NCBI GenBank assembly: GCA_035341015.1
Contig: DAOQUL010000010.1
Span: forward strand, 1-64,000
Reading direction: 5' to 3'
Length of the DNA: 64,000 nt
Origin: JAKQIM01 sp029557965
GTDB taxonomy: Bacteria; Chloroflexota; Anaerolineae; Anaerolineales; UBA4823
Shown here: one piece after another, positions 34,703-44,151 of the stretch
Layout: each line of letters starts with the position of its first letter
Position numbering within the stretch: position 1 is the stretch's first letter
Notes under the pieces: model-generated
The model's input: the letters and a program-made list of their open reading frames with translations, nothing else
Databases searched by the model: none
What the model was told of the DNA's origin: nothing
Program-made: the position numbers and the translations under genes

Positions 34703-34739
34703 AGGGTTATCCTTGTTGGAATTGAGTAGGAGATGAAGA

Positions 34740-35291
34740 ATGGAGAATTTGCATCCTGATTTGCTGCGCGTATTGGTTTCTGAGGAACAGATTCGGTCAC
34801 GAATAAAGGAACTGGCGGCTCAAATTTCGAATGACTATAATGGCGCAGAGAAATTGTTCATGATAGGTATTCTGAAAGGTGCCTTTATTTTCTTGGCCGA
34901 CTTGTGCCGAGAATTAACTGTCCCGAATGTAGTGGATTTTATGGCTGTGTCCAGTTATGGCAAGTCAACAAAGACCGGAGCAGTGCGTTTGATCATGGAT
35001 CTGCGTGAGTTGATCGAGGGTCAGCACGCGATTGTGGTTGAAGATATTCTAGATAGCGGACGCACGCTGCGTTACCTTTATCAAGTCTTGCAATGGCATA
35101 ACCCGGCCTCACTGCGAACCTGTGTTTTGCTGCGCAAGCGGCGAGATATAGGCAACGTGCCGATCGACTACGTGGGGTTTGACATCCCCGATGCCTGGGT
35201 GGTGGGGTATGGGCTGGATTATGCCGACCGATTCCGCACGCTGCCGTATATTGCGGAATTGAGCCCTCGCGTTTACAGCAAACAGGAGTAA
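34740..35291 (+). CDS. hpt: Hypoxanthine (guanine) phosphoribosyltransferase
   Basis: 183 residues, type I PRTase for purine salvage. The PRPP loop is VVEDILDSGRTLRYL, and the family's SSYGKSTKTGAVRL flexible-loop segment and MIGILKGAFIFLADL are present. GFDIPDAWVVGYGLDYADRFR is the C-terminal hypoxanthine-binding region. The SD AGGAG (34729-34733) lies 6 bases before ATG 34740. It uses PRPP, the product of the prs gene at 4638. It converges on the AlaX-like gene. Confidence 0.96.
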   Translation: MENLHPDLLRVLVSEEQIRSRIKELAAQISNDYNGAEKLFMIGILKGAFIFLADLCRELTVPNVVDFMAVSSYGKSTKTGAVRLIMDLRELIEGQHAIVVEDILDSGRTLRYLYQVLQWHNPASLRTCVLLRKRRDIGNVPIDYVGFDIPDAWVVGYGLDYADRFRTLPYIAELSPRVYSKQE

Positions 35292-35361
35292 TGGCCTGGC
35301 TGCCACTCCCTGACAAATAGCCTGGTAGTAGGCCGTACCCGTCTTGCGTATAGCCAAAAGC

Positions 35362-36585
35362 TCAAGCTGATTGTATTTCCTCAATTGCCTGGCGGGCAAT
35401 CATTTTAAACGCCTGGAACTGTTCGCTAGATGCGGTTCCTCCGCCTTGGGCGATCTGCCCATCTCCGCCGCCGCGGCCGCCGTACTGGGTCAGCAGGCGG
35501 TTGAGTAAATCGCGCGCCTGGAACTTAACACCTTGGGTGCATACGACTATGATTGACAGCTTTGGGCTGGCATAGTTACCCAGCACGGCAATCGTATCGG
35601 GAGCTTGCTTAAGCCTATCTGCCAATACACGTAACTCGGCAGCAGGGCGGCTGTCGAAGGCGGCGATGATGAGACGATAATCTGCCAATTTTTCGGCTTG
35701 CTCAAGATAATCTTTTGCCTCGAAGGCGATCCTTTCGCTGCGCAGCGTTTGCAGCTCCTTTTGCGCAGCTTGTAATTGATCTGACTGCCGCTGGATCGAT
35801 GGGAGAACATCGGGAATACTAACGCTTAGAAACATTGCCAGGTTGGACAATGTTTCGTGATAATTGCGCAGTGTGTACAACGCCTGAAGACCGGCAATGA
35901 AGTGGACACGAGTCTTATCGTTGATCCGTTCTTGTTTGACGATTTTTACAATGCCGATCGTACCTGTGCGAGCGCAGTGCGTTCCGCCGCATGCAGAGTA
36001 ATCAAATCCATCGATCTCAACAATGCGTATGTTCTCGGTTACAGATGGTGGACGGCGCAGGGGTATTTTGTTTAAATCGGACGGACTGACGTAATATACT
36101 TTTACCGGACGATCTTCATAGATGACTTGGTTGGCTAAAGTTTCGCCTTGCTCTAGTTCGCTTTGGGTGAGCAGGCGGTTGATCGCAAGATCCAGTGCGG
36201 ATGGCGTGCTGCCGTTGATATTGGCTGAAACGGTCTCGTAATTGAACAAAGCGATGAAACATTGGGTCAGCAAGTGCTGGGCAGTGTGGTGCTGCATGTG
36301 TCTCAATCGCCGGTCGTAGTCGATCTGGGCCCTATAAGTCCCAGGTGGCAAATCGCGATCCAGGATGTGGATGACTTTGCCGGTGGACTCATCTTTGAAT
36401 ACGTCGATCACCTGTGCGTCGCCGATCTTGCCGGTGTCGTGTTCTTGCCCTCCGCCGGTGGCATAGAAGTAGGTGCTTTCGAGCACTACGCCGAGGCGGC
36501 CATCTGGGAGTGTAGTTTTGGTGGTAATGGCGGCGTCAAATTCAAGCTGTTGTGCATCATCTCGGTGAAGGAATTGACTGTTCAT
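35362..36585 (-). CDS. Alanyl-tRNA editing protein (AlaX-L) with DHHA1 domain
   Basis: 407 residues. The N-terminal AlaRS-like domain has ESTYFYATGGGQEHDTG and the editing-site zinc ligands HHTAQH and CGGTHCARTG; it would hydrolyse misacylated Ser- or Gly-tRNA(Ala). A coiled linker leads to a C-terminal DHHA1 domain with RGGGDGQIAQGGG. Not a full AlaRS: the aminoacylation domain is absent. It lies 36 bases downstream of the mannosidase gene and is likely co-transcribed with it. Confidence 0.93.
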   Translation of the reverse strand: MNSQFLHRDDAQQLEFDAAITTKTTLPDGRLGVVLESTYFYATGGGQEHDTGKIGDAQVIDVFKDESTGKVIHILDRDLPPGTYRAQIDYDRRLRHMQHHTAQHLLTQCFIALFNYETVSANINGSTPSALDLAINRLLTQSELEQGETLANQVIYEDRPVKVYYVSPSDLNKIPLRRPPSVTENIRIVEIDGFDYSACGGTHCARTGTIGIVKIVKQERINDKTRVHFIAGLQALYTLRNYHETLSNLAMFLSVSIPDVLPSIQRQSDQLQAAQKELQTLRSERIAFEAKDYLEQAEKLADYRLIIAAFDSRPAAELRVLADRLKQAPDTIAVLGNYASPKLSIIVVCTQGVKFQARDLLNRLLTQYGGRGGGDGQIAQGGGTASSEQFQAFKMIARQAIEEIQSA

Positions 36586-36621
36586 TTCGGTTCGTTGATC
36601 CGTTTATTCTACGCTGCGCGG

Positions 36622-39600
36622 CTATGGCTGGATTTGTAAGTGAATGGTTTTAATCTCAAAGGGACGAAAGTCTAACTCAACCTGGTGCCGGGAATTTGGT
36701 AACTTGCAGAGCTGGTTTTCGAGTAAATCTGTTTGGGTAGCACGTACAATATTAAATGTAGTGAGAAGGTTGCAGCGAGTTGCGGTGCGCATGGCTTCGT
36801 ACATACGAATCACAATGTCTGATGACCCGTCTTCAGCCGGTTTGACCGTCTCAATCACAATATTGGCCTTATCCAGCCGAAAGAGTGATTCTTGGGCTGC
36901 GCCGGCAGTGCCTGCGTTTTTGATCACCAGGGGAGGAATATTCAATTCGTAAGCGGCCTGCACAAGACCGCTCTCTAGGAAGCTGCCGTTCCATGTGTAG
37001 ATCGCGTATGTGAAGTGATGGGTTCCGGTATCAGCAAACGGATCGGGGGCTTTGGGGGATTTGAGCAGCGAAAGCTTTAGGGTGTTACCAGAAGTGCTCA
37101 AGCCGTATTTGCAATCATTCAAGATGGCGGCACCGCGTCCTTCTTCTACCAGGGCGCTCCACTTATATTGGCTGACCTCAAAGCGATCGGCGTCGAAGGG
37201 GCGCGATTTGTGCGTTGGCCTTCGCAAATGGCCAAATTGGATTTCGTGAAGAGCTTCGTTGGTGTGAATGTTGAAAGGGAAACACACTTTCAGCAGCTTG
37301 TGGCTTTCTTGCCATTCGATGGTTGTGTCAAACTCAACGCGACGGCTATTGGCACACAGTGAGATGACCTGGGTGAGGATCGAGTCGTGCAGACGACGGG
37401 TGAGGAGTAGAGCCCCTCTTTGAGGGCTACTGGCAATGACCTCTAGTGTGACGGGTTCGTCGATCTCAACCGGCAGGTTTTCGACCATGCTCTCGATATC
37501 CCAGGCATCCCAGTTGGATGGCACATCTTTGTATAAGCAGAAACGGTTCAGAGGCCCGGCAGCAAAATCGCGCTGGCTTTGCTTATCAAATAAGCGGGTG
37601 ATTTCTCCCCGGTCGTTGAATTCGGCGTGCAGCAGATGGTTCTCAAGCGAATGGGGCGTTGTGGAAACGCGCCTCGTTTCGTCTGGCTGCTCAGAATGAG
37701 CAAGCTCTGCAAGGGGAACCGTTTTCCATCCACAGGCCGGGACTGTGATCTCGGCACTGCCATCTGGCGTTTCGACCAATACCTGGCGCGGCCAGGATAA
37801 GGAGTTGAAAATGGTTACTGCTTCGGCGGGGTGGGTAAGGCCTTGGACCGCCTGGCGGGCGAGCGATTGGGCTGTATGGATCAGGTCTTGATAGGCAGCC
37901 TCTGCTTCTTGGTAAACGCGTTGGATCGATGAGCCGGGTAATATATCGTGAAACTGATTGGTTAAAAGAGCCTGCCAGGCCGAATCAAGTGTCCTGGCGG
38001 TAAACTTGAACTTGCCAAGCGCAGATGCGGCGGTAGCCCATAATTCAGCTTCACGCAAGGCAAATTCGCCGTAGCGGTTGCCTTGCTTGGTGCGGGCCTG
38101 TGAAGTATATGTTCCGCGATGGGCCTGAAAATACAACTCACCCACGTAGCGCGGTGATAATGAACCATTCAATGCAAGTATATTAAAGAATGCCGCAGGT
38201 GACGAAAGCTCGACGCGTGGCAATCCTTCAAGGTCCCGTGTGCGGCGGATATACTCGATATGATCGCTAGTTGGGCCGCCTCCTCCGTCACCCCAGCCAA
38301 ATGATAAGAGCAGGCTTCGAATGCCGTTCTTTTGCAGGCGAGTATTCCAGCGTTGGGCAATGGCGCGCGGAGACGTTTCGCTGTTGTAGTCGGTAAAGAT
38401 ATGTGCTGGGATCGTGGTGCCATCGATCCCTTCCCATAAGAACGTGTTATAGGGGAAAGGCTCGCCACCATTGTATGCCCAGGTAATCTTTTGCGTGGCA
38501 AAGCCGATGCAGCCACAGCCGCGCAAGATTTGCGGCACAGCGCCCGAATAACCAAATACATCTGGCAGCCACAGCACCTGGCTGTTGATACCAAACTCGT
38601 CCTCGAAGAATTTCCGACCATGCAGTATTTGGCGGATCAGGCTTTCGCCGCTGGATATGTTTGTGTCGGCTTCGACCCACATCATACCATCTGGAATGAA
38701 CTGATTTTGCCGAACAGCATTTTTCAAGCGTTGATACAACTCGGGATAATGGTTTTTCAGCATCAGGTAAAGCTGAGGTTGGCTCTGAAGAAACCTGTAT
38801 TCTGGGTATTCGTCAGCCAGGGCAAGCTGATTAGCAACCGTGCGCGCCATTTTGCGCTCTGTTTCCTGCAATGGCCAAAGCCAGGCAACATCAATGTGTG
38901 CATGGCCAAAAGCGTGCAGCGTGGGTGATGTGGACCCGTTTTTGCAGGCGAGGACGGGCGCAAGCAAACGGCGGCCCTGCTGAATGGTCTCCAACAAACG
39001 ATCTTCAGGGAGTTCCAGGTCGATGCAGCAAGTGGCAGCCATCAGGGCATCGTCAATTTCGCTGGCACGCAGCGATAATGGGTCTAGCGTGTCACGCAGT
39101 TCATACAGCGTGGTGAAATCGAGGGCCAGTTGGTAAACCGGCTCTAACCAAATACCAAAATTGCTTTGACCAAGGGTGCATTGTGCGGCGGGCGGTTCAG
39201 GCATCCAGCTTGTTTCGCTGAGTAGTGGGCCTTCGCCGGTGCTGACCTTGCCATGCCCGGCATATGTTTCCATCAAAATCTCAAATACCTGGCCCGCTTC
39301 AGCCTGCCGGGTCAAGACCAAATATTGGCGTGCCCAGCCGAAGGAACCGGCAACTTGTCCGTTTATCCATACCAGGCTTTCTGGGCCAGCTTCGTTATAG
39401 AGAACTACCCGCTGCCCGGCAGCCTCAGGAGGAATAATGATGCAGCATTTGAACCAGCCATATTCCCATTTGCTCCCCCAGGTTGTTCCCGTGGGCATGA
39501 CGGCGAACGGCTGTTGAAGGGCTTGCTGAGGATTAAGCCGTTGATTGGTGGTCAAGCCGCTCCATTCGATATCTTTGATGGGGCGGTAGATACATTTCCA

Positions 39601-39651
39601 GAGCGCATCTCGCCAGCGCATTATCCGATTTTTCCACTCGGGCGTGAGCAT
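36622..39651 (-). CDS. Alpha-mannosidase, glycoside hydrolase family 38
   Basis: 1009 residues, the length typical of bacterial and class II GH38 enzymes, with no signal peptide, so cytoplasmic. The N-terminal jelly roll (about 1-230) is followed by the catalytic alpha/beta barrel with zinc ligands in GHAHIDVAWLW (His250, His252, Asp254) and the likely nucleophile Asp364 in WLPDVFGYSGAVPQIL. A helical bundle and C-terminal beta-sandwich domains (about 640-1009) follow. It would hydrolyse alpha-mannosides from N-glycan-like or storage oligosaccharides. No sugar transporter is adjacent. No clear SD is seen at the start. Confidence 0.94.
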   Translation of the reverse strand: MLTPEWKNRIMRWRDALWKCIYRPIKDIEWSGLTTNQRLNPQQALQQPFAVMPTGTTWGSKWEYGWFKCCIIIPPEAAGQRVVLYNEAGPESLVWINGQVAGSFGWARQYLVLTRQAEAGQVFEILMETYAGHGKVSTGEGPLLSETSWMPEPPAAQCTLGQSNFGIWLEPVYQLALDFTTLYELRDTLDPLSLRASEIDDALMAATCCIDLELPEDRLLETIQQGRRLLAPVLACKNGSTSPTLHAFGHAHIDVAWLWPLQETERKMARTVANQLALADEYPEYRFLQSQPQLYLMLKNHYPELYQRLKNAVRQNQFIPDGMMWVEADTNISSGESLIRQILHGRKFFEDEFGINSQVLWLPDVFGYSGAVPQILRGCGCIGFATQKITWAYNGGEPFPYNTFLWEGIDGTTIPAHIFTDYNSETSPRAIAQRWNTRLQKNGIRSLLLSFGWGDGGGGPTSDHIEYIRRTRDLEGLPRVELSSPAAFFNILALNGSLSPRYVGELYFQAHRGTYTSQARTKQGNRYGEFALREAELWATAASALGKFKFTARTLDSAWQALLTNQFHDILPGSSIQRVYQEAEAAYQDLIHTAQSLARQAVQGLTHPAEAVTIFNSLSWPRQVLVETPDGSAEITVPACGWKTVPLAELAHSEQPDETRRVSTTPHSLENHLLHAEFNDRGEITRLFDKQSQRDFAAGPLNRFCLYKDVPSNWDAWDIESMVENLPVEIDEPVTLEVIASSPQRGALLLTRRLHDSILTQVISLCANSRRVEFDTTIEWQESHKLLKVCFPFNIHTNEALHEIQFGHLRRPTHKSRPFDADRFEVSQYKWSALVEEGRGAAILNDCKYGLSTSGNTLKLSLLKSPKAPDPFADTGTHHFTYAIYTWNGSFLESGLVQAAYELNIPPLVIKNAGTAGAAQESLFRLDKANIVIETVKPAEDGSSDIVIRMYEAMRTATRCNLLTTFNIVRATQTDLLENQLCKLPNSRHQVELDFRPFEIKTIHLQIQP

Positions 39652-39849
39652 GGGTGATCTCCTACGGGCAGTGAATTGGGCTTAATCATATCAGCCGCGG
39701 GCTGAGCGGTAAAGTACTCGGGACAGATTTCCCATCAGGGCATAGAAATAGTTCCCATGTGAACCGGAAATAATTCCTGGTTGATAAACGAAGAGCATTG
39801 TACTATTTGCATGCATGTGATCAATATGACATTCTGAGGAGGTACTCCA

Positions 39850-41565
39850 ATGAACGCTGAAGTTATTACCAGGAACCCAGATGCGGAGCAAGAAAGGCTG
39901 ATCTTGCCGCCGGCAGATTTCCCGGTCACGTGGATAAATTCAGATGACGGAATTTACCACTGGACGCGCGATTGTGAGCACAACCCTGCTCCGATCACGC
40001 CGATGTTCTCGAGTTTTGCGGCGCATACGGCGGGCGAGGGGCGCAGGCGCACTGTGGAACTTTATAAAGAGTCGATTTTGGGCCGCCTGGATCGTCAGAT
40101 CAACACGTATAACTACACCCGCTTGATCGCGTTCACAGGTAGCCCAAAAGAGATTGCTGAAAGAGAGAAACAAAACAGACAGATCGTTGGTGCCGTCAGT
40201 GCCAGGTTGGCTGAAGCCTGGGAGAATGAATGGAAGCCTGAACTGGATGCATTGTGGTCGTATTGGCGGGCTTTTGATCTGAAAGGCGCCAGTTGGGATG
40301 ACCTGGCGACACACTTTGAAGGAACGCTTACCAGGGCAACGCGTATCTATGAAATCCACTACTTGATGGGGCCGCCGATGTGGTATGCAATCGATGAATT
40401 TGAGAAGTTATTTTGCGATCTATTTGCCGGCTCAACAGCCCTGGATGCACACCGGCTGCTGCAAGGGTTTGATAACAAAACCCTTGAGATTGGCCGGGCG
40501 CTCTGGCGACTAAGCAGGGATGCAAATGACGTGGAAGATGTGCGGAAGGCCTTGCTGGAGTTGCCTGCTGGGGAAGTAATCCCGGTGCTACAGCAGTCGG
40601 TTAATGGAGTGTACTTCTTAGCCAGGTTTTATAGTTTCTTGCAAGCATATGGCAGGCGCAGCGACCTGTGGGATTGGGGTTACCCGAGCTGGGAAGAGGA
40701 CCCAACGCCCTTACTCAATAACTTGAAGAATTATCTTGCACAGCCTGAGCGTGATCTGGAATCGGAATTGGCTGAAGCGGCGCAACAACGCGAGGCCGCA
40801 ATCTCTAGGGCTCGCCAGGAATTGGACTATTACCCTCAACCGGTGCGAGAGCGTTTTGAGACTTTATTGAAGGCGGCTCAGATTGCATTGGTGTTGACAG
40901 AGGACCATACCTTTTATATTGATTTCAATGGCTTTGGATGGGTGCGCAGGGTGATCCGAGAGCTGGGCAAGCGTTTGACGGATAGGATGCAGTTGTACGA
41001 GCCAAACGATGTATTTTTCATCGAGTTAGCTGAGCTCCGTCATGCAATTGCCGATCCTACTCTAAACCTTTGCGAACTTGCCGAGATTCGCCGGGTGGAT
41101 ACTGAACAATGGGCAAAACGGCCTGGTCCAAAGGAACTGGGCACCCGTCCGGCCAAACCTTTGTATGTGTATTCGCCAGATGCCAGGCGTATGCTGCGAT
41201 ATATCGGTGGTTTTGTGGCCGAATCGAAAAACGAATATCCGGAACCAGGCATTTTGCGAGGACAGGCGGGTTCTTCCGGCAAGGTGTGCGGTCCGGCGCG
41301 CGTCATCTTAACCCTGGCAGATGCCCATCGTTTGAAGCCGGGGGATATCTTGGTGACCACGACCACGGCCCCTCCCTGGACACCATTGTTCTTGACGGCT
41401 GCCGGGCTGGTAACGGATGCGGGCGGATTGCTATCGCATGGGGCGGTCGTCTCGCGTGAATACCGCATCCCAGCAGTGGTAGGAACACGTGACGCCACCA
41501 CGATGATCCAAGATGGGCAGTTGATTGAGGTTGATGGTAATGGCGGAATGGTGCGGTTGTTATAA
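39850..41565 (+). CDS. PEP-synthase/rifampin-phosphotransferase-like protein: substrate domain plus swivelling His domain
   Basis: 571 residues. The C-terminal ~90 form a PEP-utilising swivelling domain with the phospho-carrier His530 in GGLLSHGAVVSREYRIPAVVG. Upstream are a long helical region (about 60-430) comparable in position with the substrate-binding domain of rifampin phosphotransferase (Rph), and PAKPLYVYSPDARRML. The ATP-grasp domain that normally starts these enzymes is missing here and is encoded separately by the next gene at 41599. A similar split, His-domain protein plus ATP-grasp protein, is known in phenylphosphate synthase. The likely activity is phosphorylation of a small molecule with ATP giving AMP and phosphate, through a phospho-His; the substrate is unknown. 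SD GAGGAGGT lies 7 bases before ATG 39850. Confidence 0.82.
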   Translation: MNAEVITRNPDAEQERLILPPADFPVTWINSDDGIYHWTRDCEHNPAPITPMFSSFAAHTAGEGRRRTVELYKESILGRLDRQINTYNYTRLIAFTGSPKEIAEREKQNRQIVGAVSARLAEAWENEWKPELDALWSYWRAFDLKGASWDDLATHFEGTLTRATRIYEIHYLMGPPMWYAIDEFEKLFCDLFAGSTALDAHRLLQGFDNKTLEIGRALWRLSRDANDVEDVRKALLELPAGEVIPVLQQSVNGVYFLARFYSFLQAYGRRSDLWDWGYPSWEEDPTPLLNNLKNYLAQPERDLESELAEAAQQREAAISRARQELDYYPQPVRERFETLLKAAQIALVLTEDHTFYIDFNGFGWVRRVIRELGKRLTDRMQLYEPNDVFFIELAELRHAIADPTLNLCELAEIRRVDTEQWAKRPGPKELGTRPAKPLYVYSPDARRMLRYIGGFVAESKNEYPEPGILRGQAGSSGKVCGPARVILTLADAHRLKPGDILVTTTTAPPWTPLFLTAAGLVTDAGGLLSHGAVVSREYRIPAVVGTRDATTMIQDGQLIEVDGNGGMVRLL

Positions 41566-41598
41566 AAAGATGATCCAAGTAGATGAGAGGAGGTTGCT

Positions 41599-42447
41599 AT
41601 GAATATCTATTGGTTAGGAACATCTGCAGCACACGATCCGGGTCGTGTAGGTGGAAAGGCGGCGAATTTGAGCCGCCTGGCGGCAAAGTATCCTGTGCCC
41701 CCAGGATTTTGCCTGGAGGCAAGGCTAGATGATGGCGGTTCTCTGCTTGAGTATGCGGGAGGGCGGGTAATGCAAGCTTATCATGGCTTAGGCCGTCGTT
41801 GTGGCTGCCGGAGGCCTTCGGTAGCGGTACGCTCTTCTGCTGTTGACGAGGATGGGCGGCAAGCTTCGTTCGCCGGCCAGCACGAATCGTACTTGAACGT
41901 TGTGGGCAGCAAACCGGTTGCGCGGGCTGTGCAGCGCTGTGTAGACTCGGCACATACTGAAAGGGCCCAGGCATACCGCAATATGCATGGCTTAAGTTCA
42001 AATGCATCTGTTGCGGTGTTGATCCAACAGTTTATCCTGGCAGATGTTTCGGCGGTGGTGTTTAGCGCTGACCCGGTTTCGGGCAGGCGGACGGAAATAG
42101 TGATCAATGCAACCTGGGGACTGGGGGAGAGCCTGGTGGGAGGAACTGTAACTCCCGATCTGTACCGGGTGCAAAAGGCAACGTTGGACCTGGTTGATCA
42201 GCAGTTGGCAGATAAGACTTATATGACCATTGCTTGCCCAGAAGGTACACGTGAGGTGCCTGTGCCGCGTGCCATGCAGACAGAGCCGACCCTGAACCTT
42301 GAGCAGGTCAAGGATTTAGCCCGCCTGGCCTTAGCCCTTGAAAAGTATATGGGTTGGCCGGTGGATCTGGAGTGCGCCTTCCAACAGGGCAGGTTGTATC
42401 TGCTACAGTGCCGGCCTATCACTACTTTGAGCGAGGCTATTGGTTAA
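41599..42447 (+). CDS. PEP-synthase-like ATP-grasp (pyruvate phosphate dikinase N-terminal) protein
   Basis: 282 residues, ATP-binding half of the split enzyme encoded with the preceding gene. Motifs are RVGGKAANLSRLAAKYPVPPGF, then SVAVRSSAVDEDGRQASFAG, a VVFSADPVSGRR segment, NATWGLGESLVGG and the terminal LECAFQQGRLYLLQCRP. All fit the ATP-grasp fold that phosphorylates the catalytic His. The stretch between PPGF (~37) and VAVRSSA (~75) is about half the usual length, and overall it is shorter than the about 320 residues typical of the domain. SD AGGAGG lies 6 bases before ATG 41599. The 3' end overlaps the convergent acetyltransferase gene by 11 bases. Confidence 0.83.
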   Translation: MNIYWLGTSAAHDPGRVGGKAANLSRLAAKYPVPPGFCLEARLDDGGSLLEYAGGRVMQAYHGLGRRCGCRRPSVAVRSSAVDEDGRQASFAGQHESYLNVVGSKPVARAVQRCVDSAHTERAQAYRNMHGLSSNASVAVLIQQFILADVSAVVFSADPVSGRRTEIVINATWGLGESLVGGTVTPDLYRVQKATLDLVDQQLADKTYMTIACPEGTREVPVPRAMQTEPTLNLEQVKDLARLALALEKYMGWPVDLECAFQQGRLYLLQCRPITTLSEAIG

Positions 42448-42736
42448 TCAACGATTGATATTCTGGATGCCGCCGGATATAGGAATCTACGAAAGAGCAC
42501 AGCGCCACTACATGGTAACTGTGCTCTTTGGCGTATTCCAGGCCGGTCCTGGCAAGACGGCTGCCAATTCCCTGGCCCTCTAGCGCCTCAGGTACCAGGG
42601 TGTGGGTGATGACCATGTTGTGACCATTCATTTGATACTCTAGCACTGCCACATGATCACTAACCTGGACTTCAAACCTGCTGGCAGTGGGGTTATGTTG
42701 TATCTCAAAATTGTTGGAATCGGGAGACGGTTTCAT
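42437..42736 (-). CDS. Small GNAT-type N-acetyltransferase (YjdJ/Acetyltransf_CG family)
   Basis: 99 residues from ATG 42736 (GAGG upstream). The sequence HTLVPEALEGQGIGSRLARTGLEYAKEHSYHVVALCSFVDSYI fits the short single-domain GNAT family, with the acetyl-CoA loop GQGIGSRL and a Cys-containing strand at CSFV. Substrate is unknown. A longer frame upstream reads into the AT-rich intergenic region and is disfavoured. Its 3' end overlaps the ATP-grasp gene. Confidence 0.85.
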   Translation of the reverse strand: MKPSPDSNNFEIQHNPTASRFEVQVSDHVAVLEYQMNGHNMVITHTLVPEALEGQGIGSRLARTGLEYAKEHSYHVVALCSFVDSYIRRHPEYQSLINQ

Positions 42737-42841
42737 GGGGGCCTCGAAATCATTTGGGTTGGATTCTCGTTGCTTTAGTGTGCCTATTGATGATATTATA
42801 AACAGTATCAGTGACTTATTCATTGTTGATTGGAGGAAATT

Positions 42842-44101
42842 ATGGCGGGAAGCGTGGCAATGAGCGTTGTGCACGAGTGGCAGTTTGCCGATATCTGGCC
42901 AGGAAAAGTCACTCCGATGAATGAACTTGAATATCTGCCCTGGGGAACCCGATCGATCAAGTTACTCGTTGTAATCGATGATGTTGATGAAGACCTCTAT
43001 ATTCGTCCTGAGCTGGTCATGCAAAACGGGCGGATCGCGGGTTACCTGGGAAGCCCTGAGCAACCAGAGCTTGAAATATCTTGGGGCGGTGGCAGCGAAT
43101 TGGGTTTTGAAATCAAGCGGTCGACGAAAAGGCAGCATGTTTTCTTCAGTGTGACACACCTGGATAGCCAGCTTAAGGATAAATACCGCCTGGCCATTCT
43201 GGTTGTTACCAAATCGGGGGTTGTGACAGGGAAACAGGTGATCATTTTGCGCCGGCCTGCCAATCTGCCCGATAACCTCTTACAACCCATGTGGGAGAGC
43301 AACGCCTCGGGAGTGCATACGTTGAGTCTTAAGCCGTATCGCGCGGAGGGCAGTGTTTCTGTGCCTTTCTACGTTTCTCGGTGGTGGCCTACGGCGCAGG
43401 TTCGATATGCTCGCATCTCGGATGCCATTGCTATCCCAAAAGTTGTCATTAAATGCCAACGCAGATTATCGCCGGCGACATCGCGCAGCAAGGCAGAAGT
43501 TTTTGTTGGTGAGGATTCGGCTTTTGTTACGGTTAATGGTGACCTGGAATTCCCTTTGGTAGACCGCCATCAGGTAAGGTGCGACCTGTTTACATTTGCA
43601 GATGGCTGGGCATTGAGAATATGGTTCTTGTGGTTGGATAAGACTTTCCCGGTGGAGTATACTCAATCTTTAGCGGACGAAGAGAAAAGTGCCCTTGTTC
43701 GTTGGGGTGCAGCGCAAGAAGTCCCTGATGCTGAACGGATTGATCTGATATTCGGTGTGCAGGGAAATTTACGTTATGTGTGCACTGATATGCATTGGCG
43801 CGAGATGTGGGGGCAGCCTGCCGTAAAGCCCGGCAGCAATCCATTTGAGGTCGTCATCGGTGGAGAAAGTGGAATGGATACCCTGGGGCGAGGAATACGC
43901 ATTCTGACGTTATCTAGCCATACTTTTATCCCGGGGAGTGGGTTTGCTGGAGACCCATCGCGGCTAGTACTGCACCAGATGCTCAACATATTGGAAACAG
44001 GCGCCAAGGGTGGGGGGACGCTCATGCATAAGCACACGCCAAGCCTGGACGCCGTATTTGATATTGGCTTAACCAGCAGCGACGTGTTGGCGGTTGACTA
44101 G
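42842..44101 (+). CDS. Unrecognised 419-residue protein in the accessory block
   Basis: Not recognised. It has no signal peptide or membrane helices and looks rich in beta-strands. The N-terminal 130 residues resemble a beta-sandwich (IKLLVVIDDVDEDLYIRPEL, then ISWGGGSELGFEIKRSTKRQ), and the C-terminus has a Gly-rich turn GAKGGGTLMHKHTPSLDAVF. The middle (about 150-320) could be a second sandwich. No catalytic motif is visible. GGAGG lies 5 bases before ATG 42842. It precedes the poly(ADP-ribose) glycohydrolase gene by 50 bases and may share its transcript. Confidence 0.75.
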   Translation: MAGSVAMSVVHEWQFADIWPGKVTPMNELEYLPWGTRSIKLLVVIDDVDEDLYIRPELVMQNGRIAGYLGSPEQPELEISWGGGSELGFEIKRSTKRQHVFFSVTHLDSQLKDKYRLAILVVTKSGVVTGKQVIILRRPANLPDNLLQPMWESNASGVHTLSLKPYRAEGSVSVPFYVSRWWPTAQVRYARISDAIAIPKVVIKCQRRLSPATSRSKAEVFVGEDSAFVTVNGDLEFPLVDRHQVRCDLFTFADGWALRIWFLWLDKTFPVEYTQSLADEEKSALVRWGAAQEVPDAERIDLIFGVQGNLRYVCTDMHWREMWGQPAVKPGSNPFEVVIGGESGMDTLGRGIRILTLSSHTFIPGSGFAGDPSRLVLHQMLNILETGAKGGGTLMHKHTPSLDAVFDIGLTSSDVLAVD

Positions 44102-44151
44102 GCGACGATGCGTCTCAATATCTTTGGAAACTACTGAGTGAGGAAATTCAT

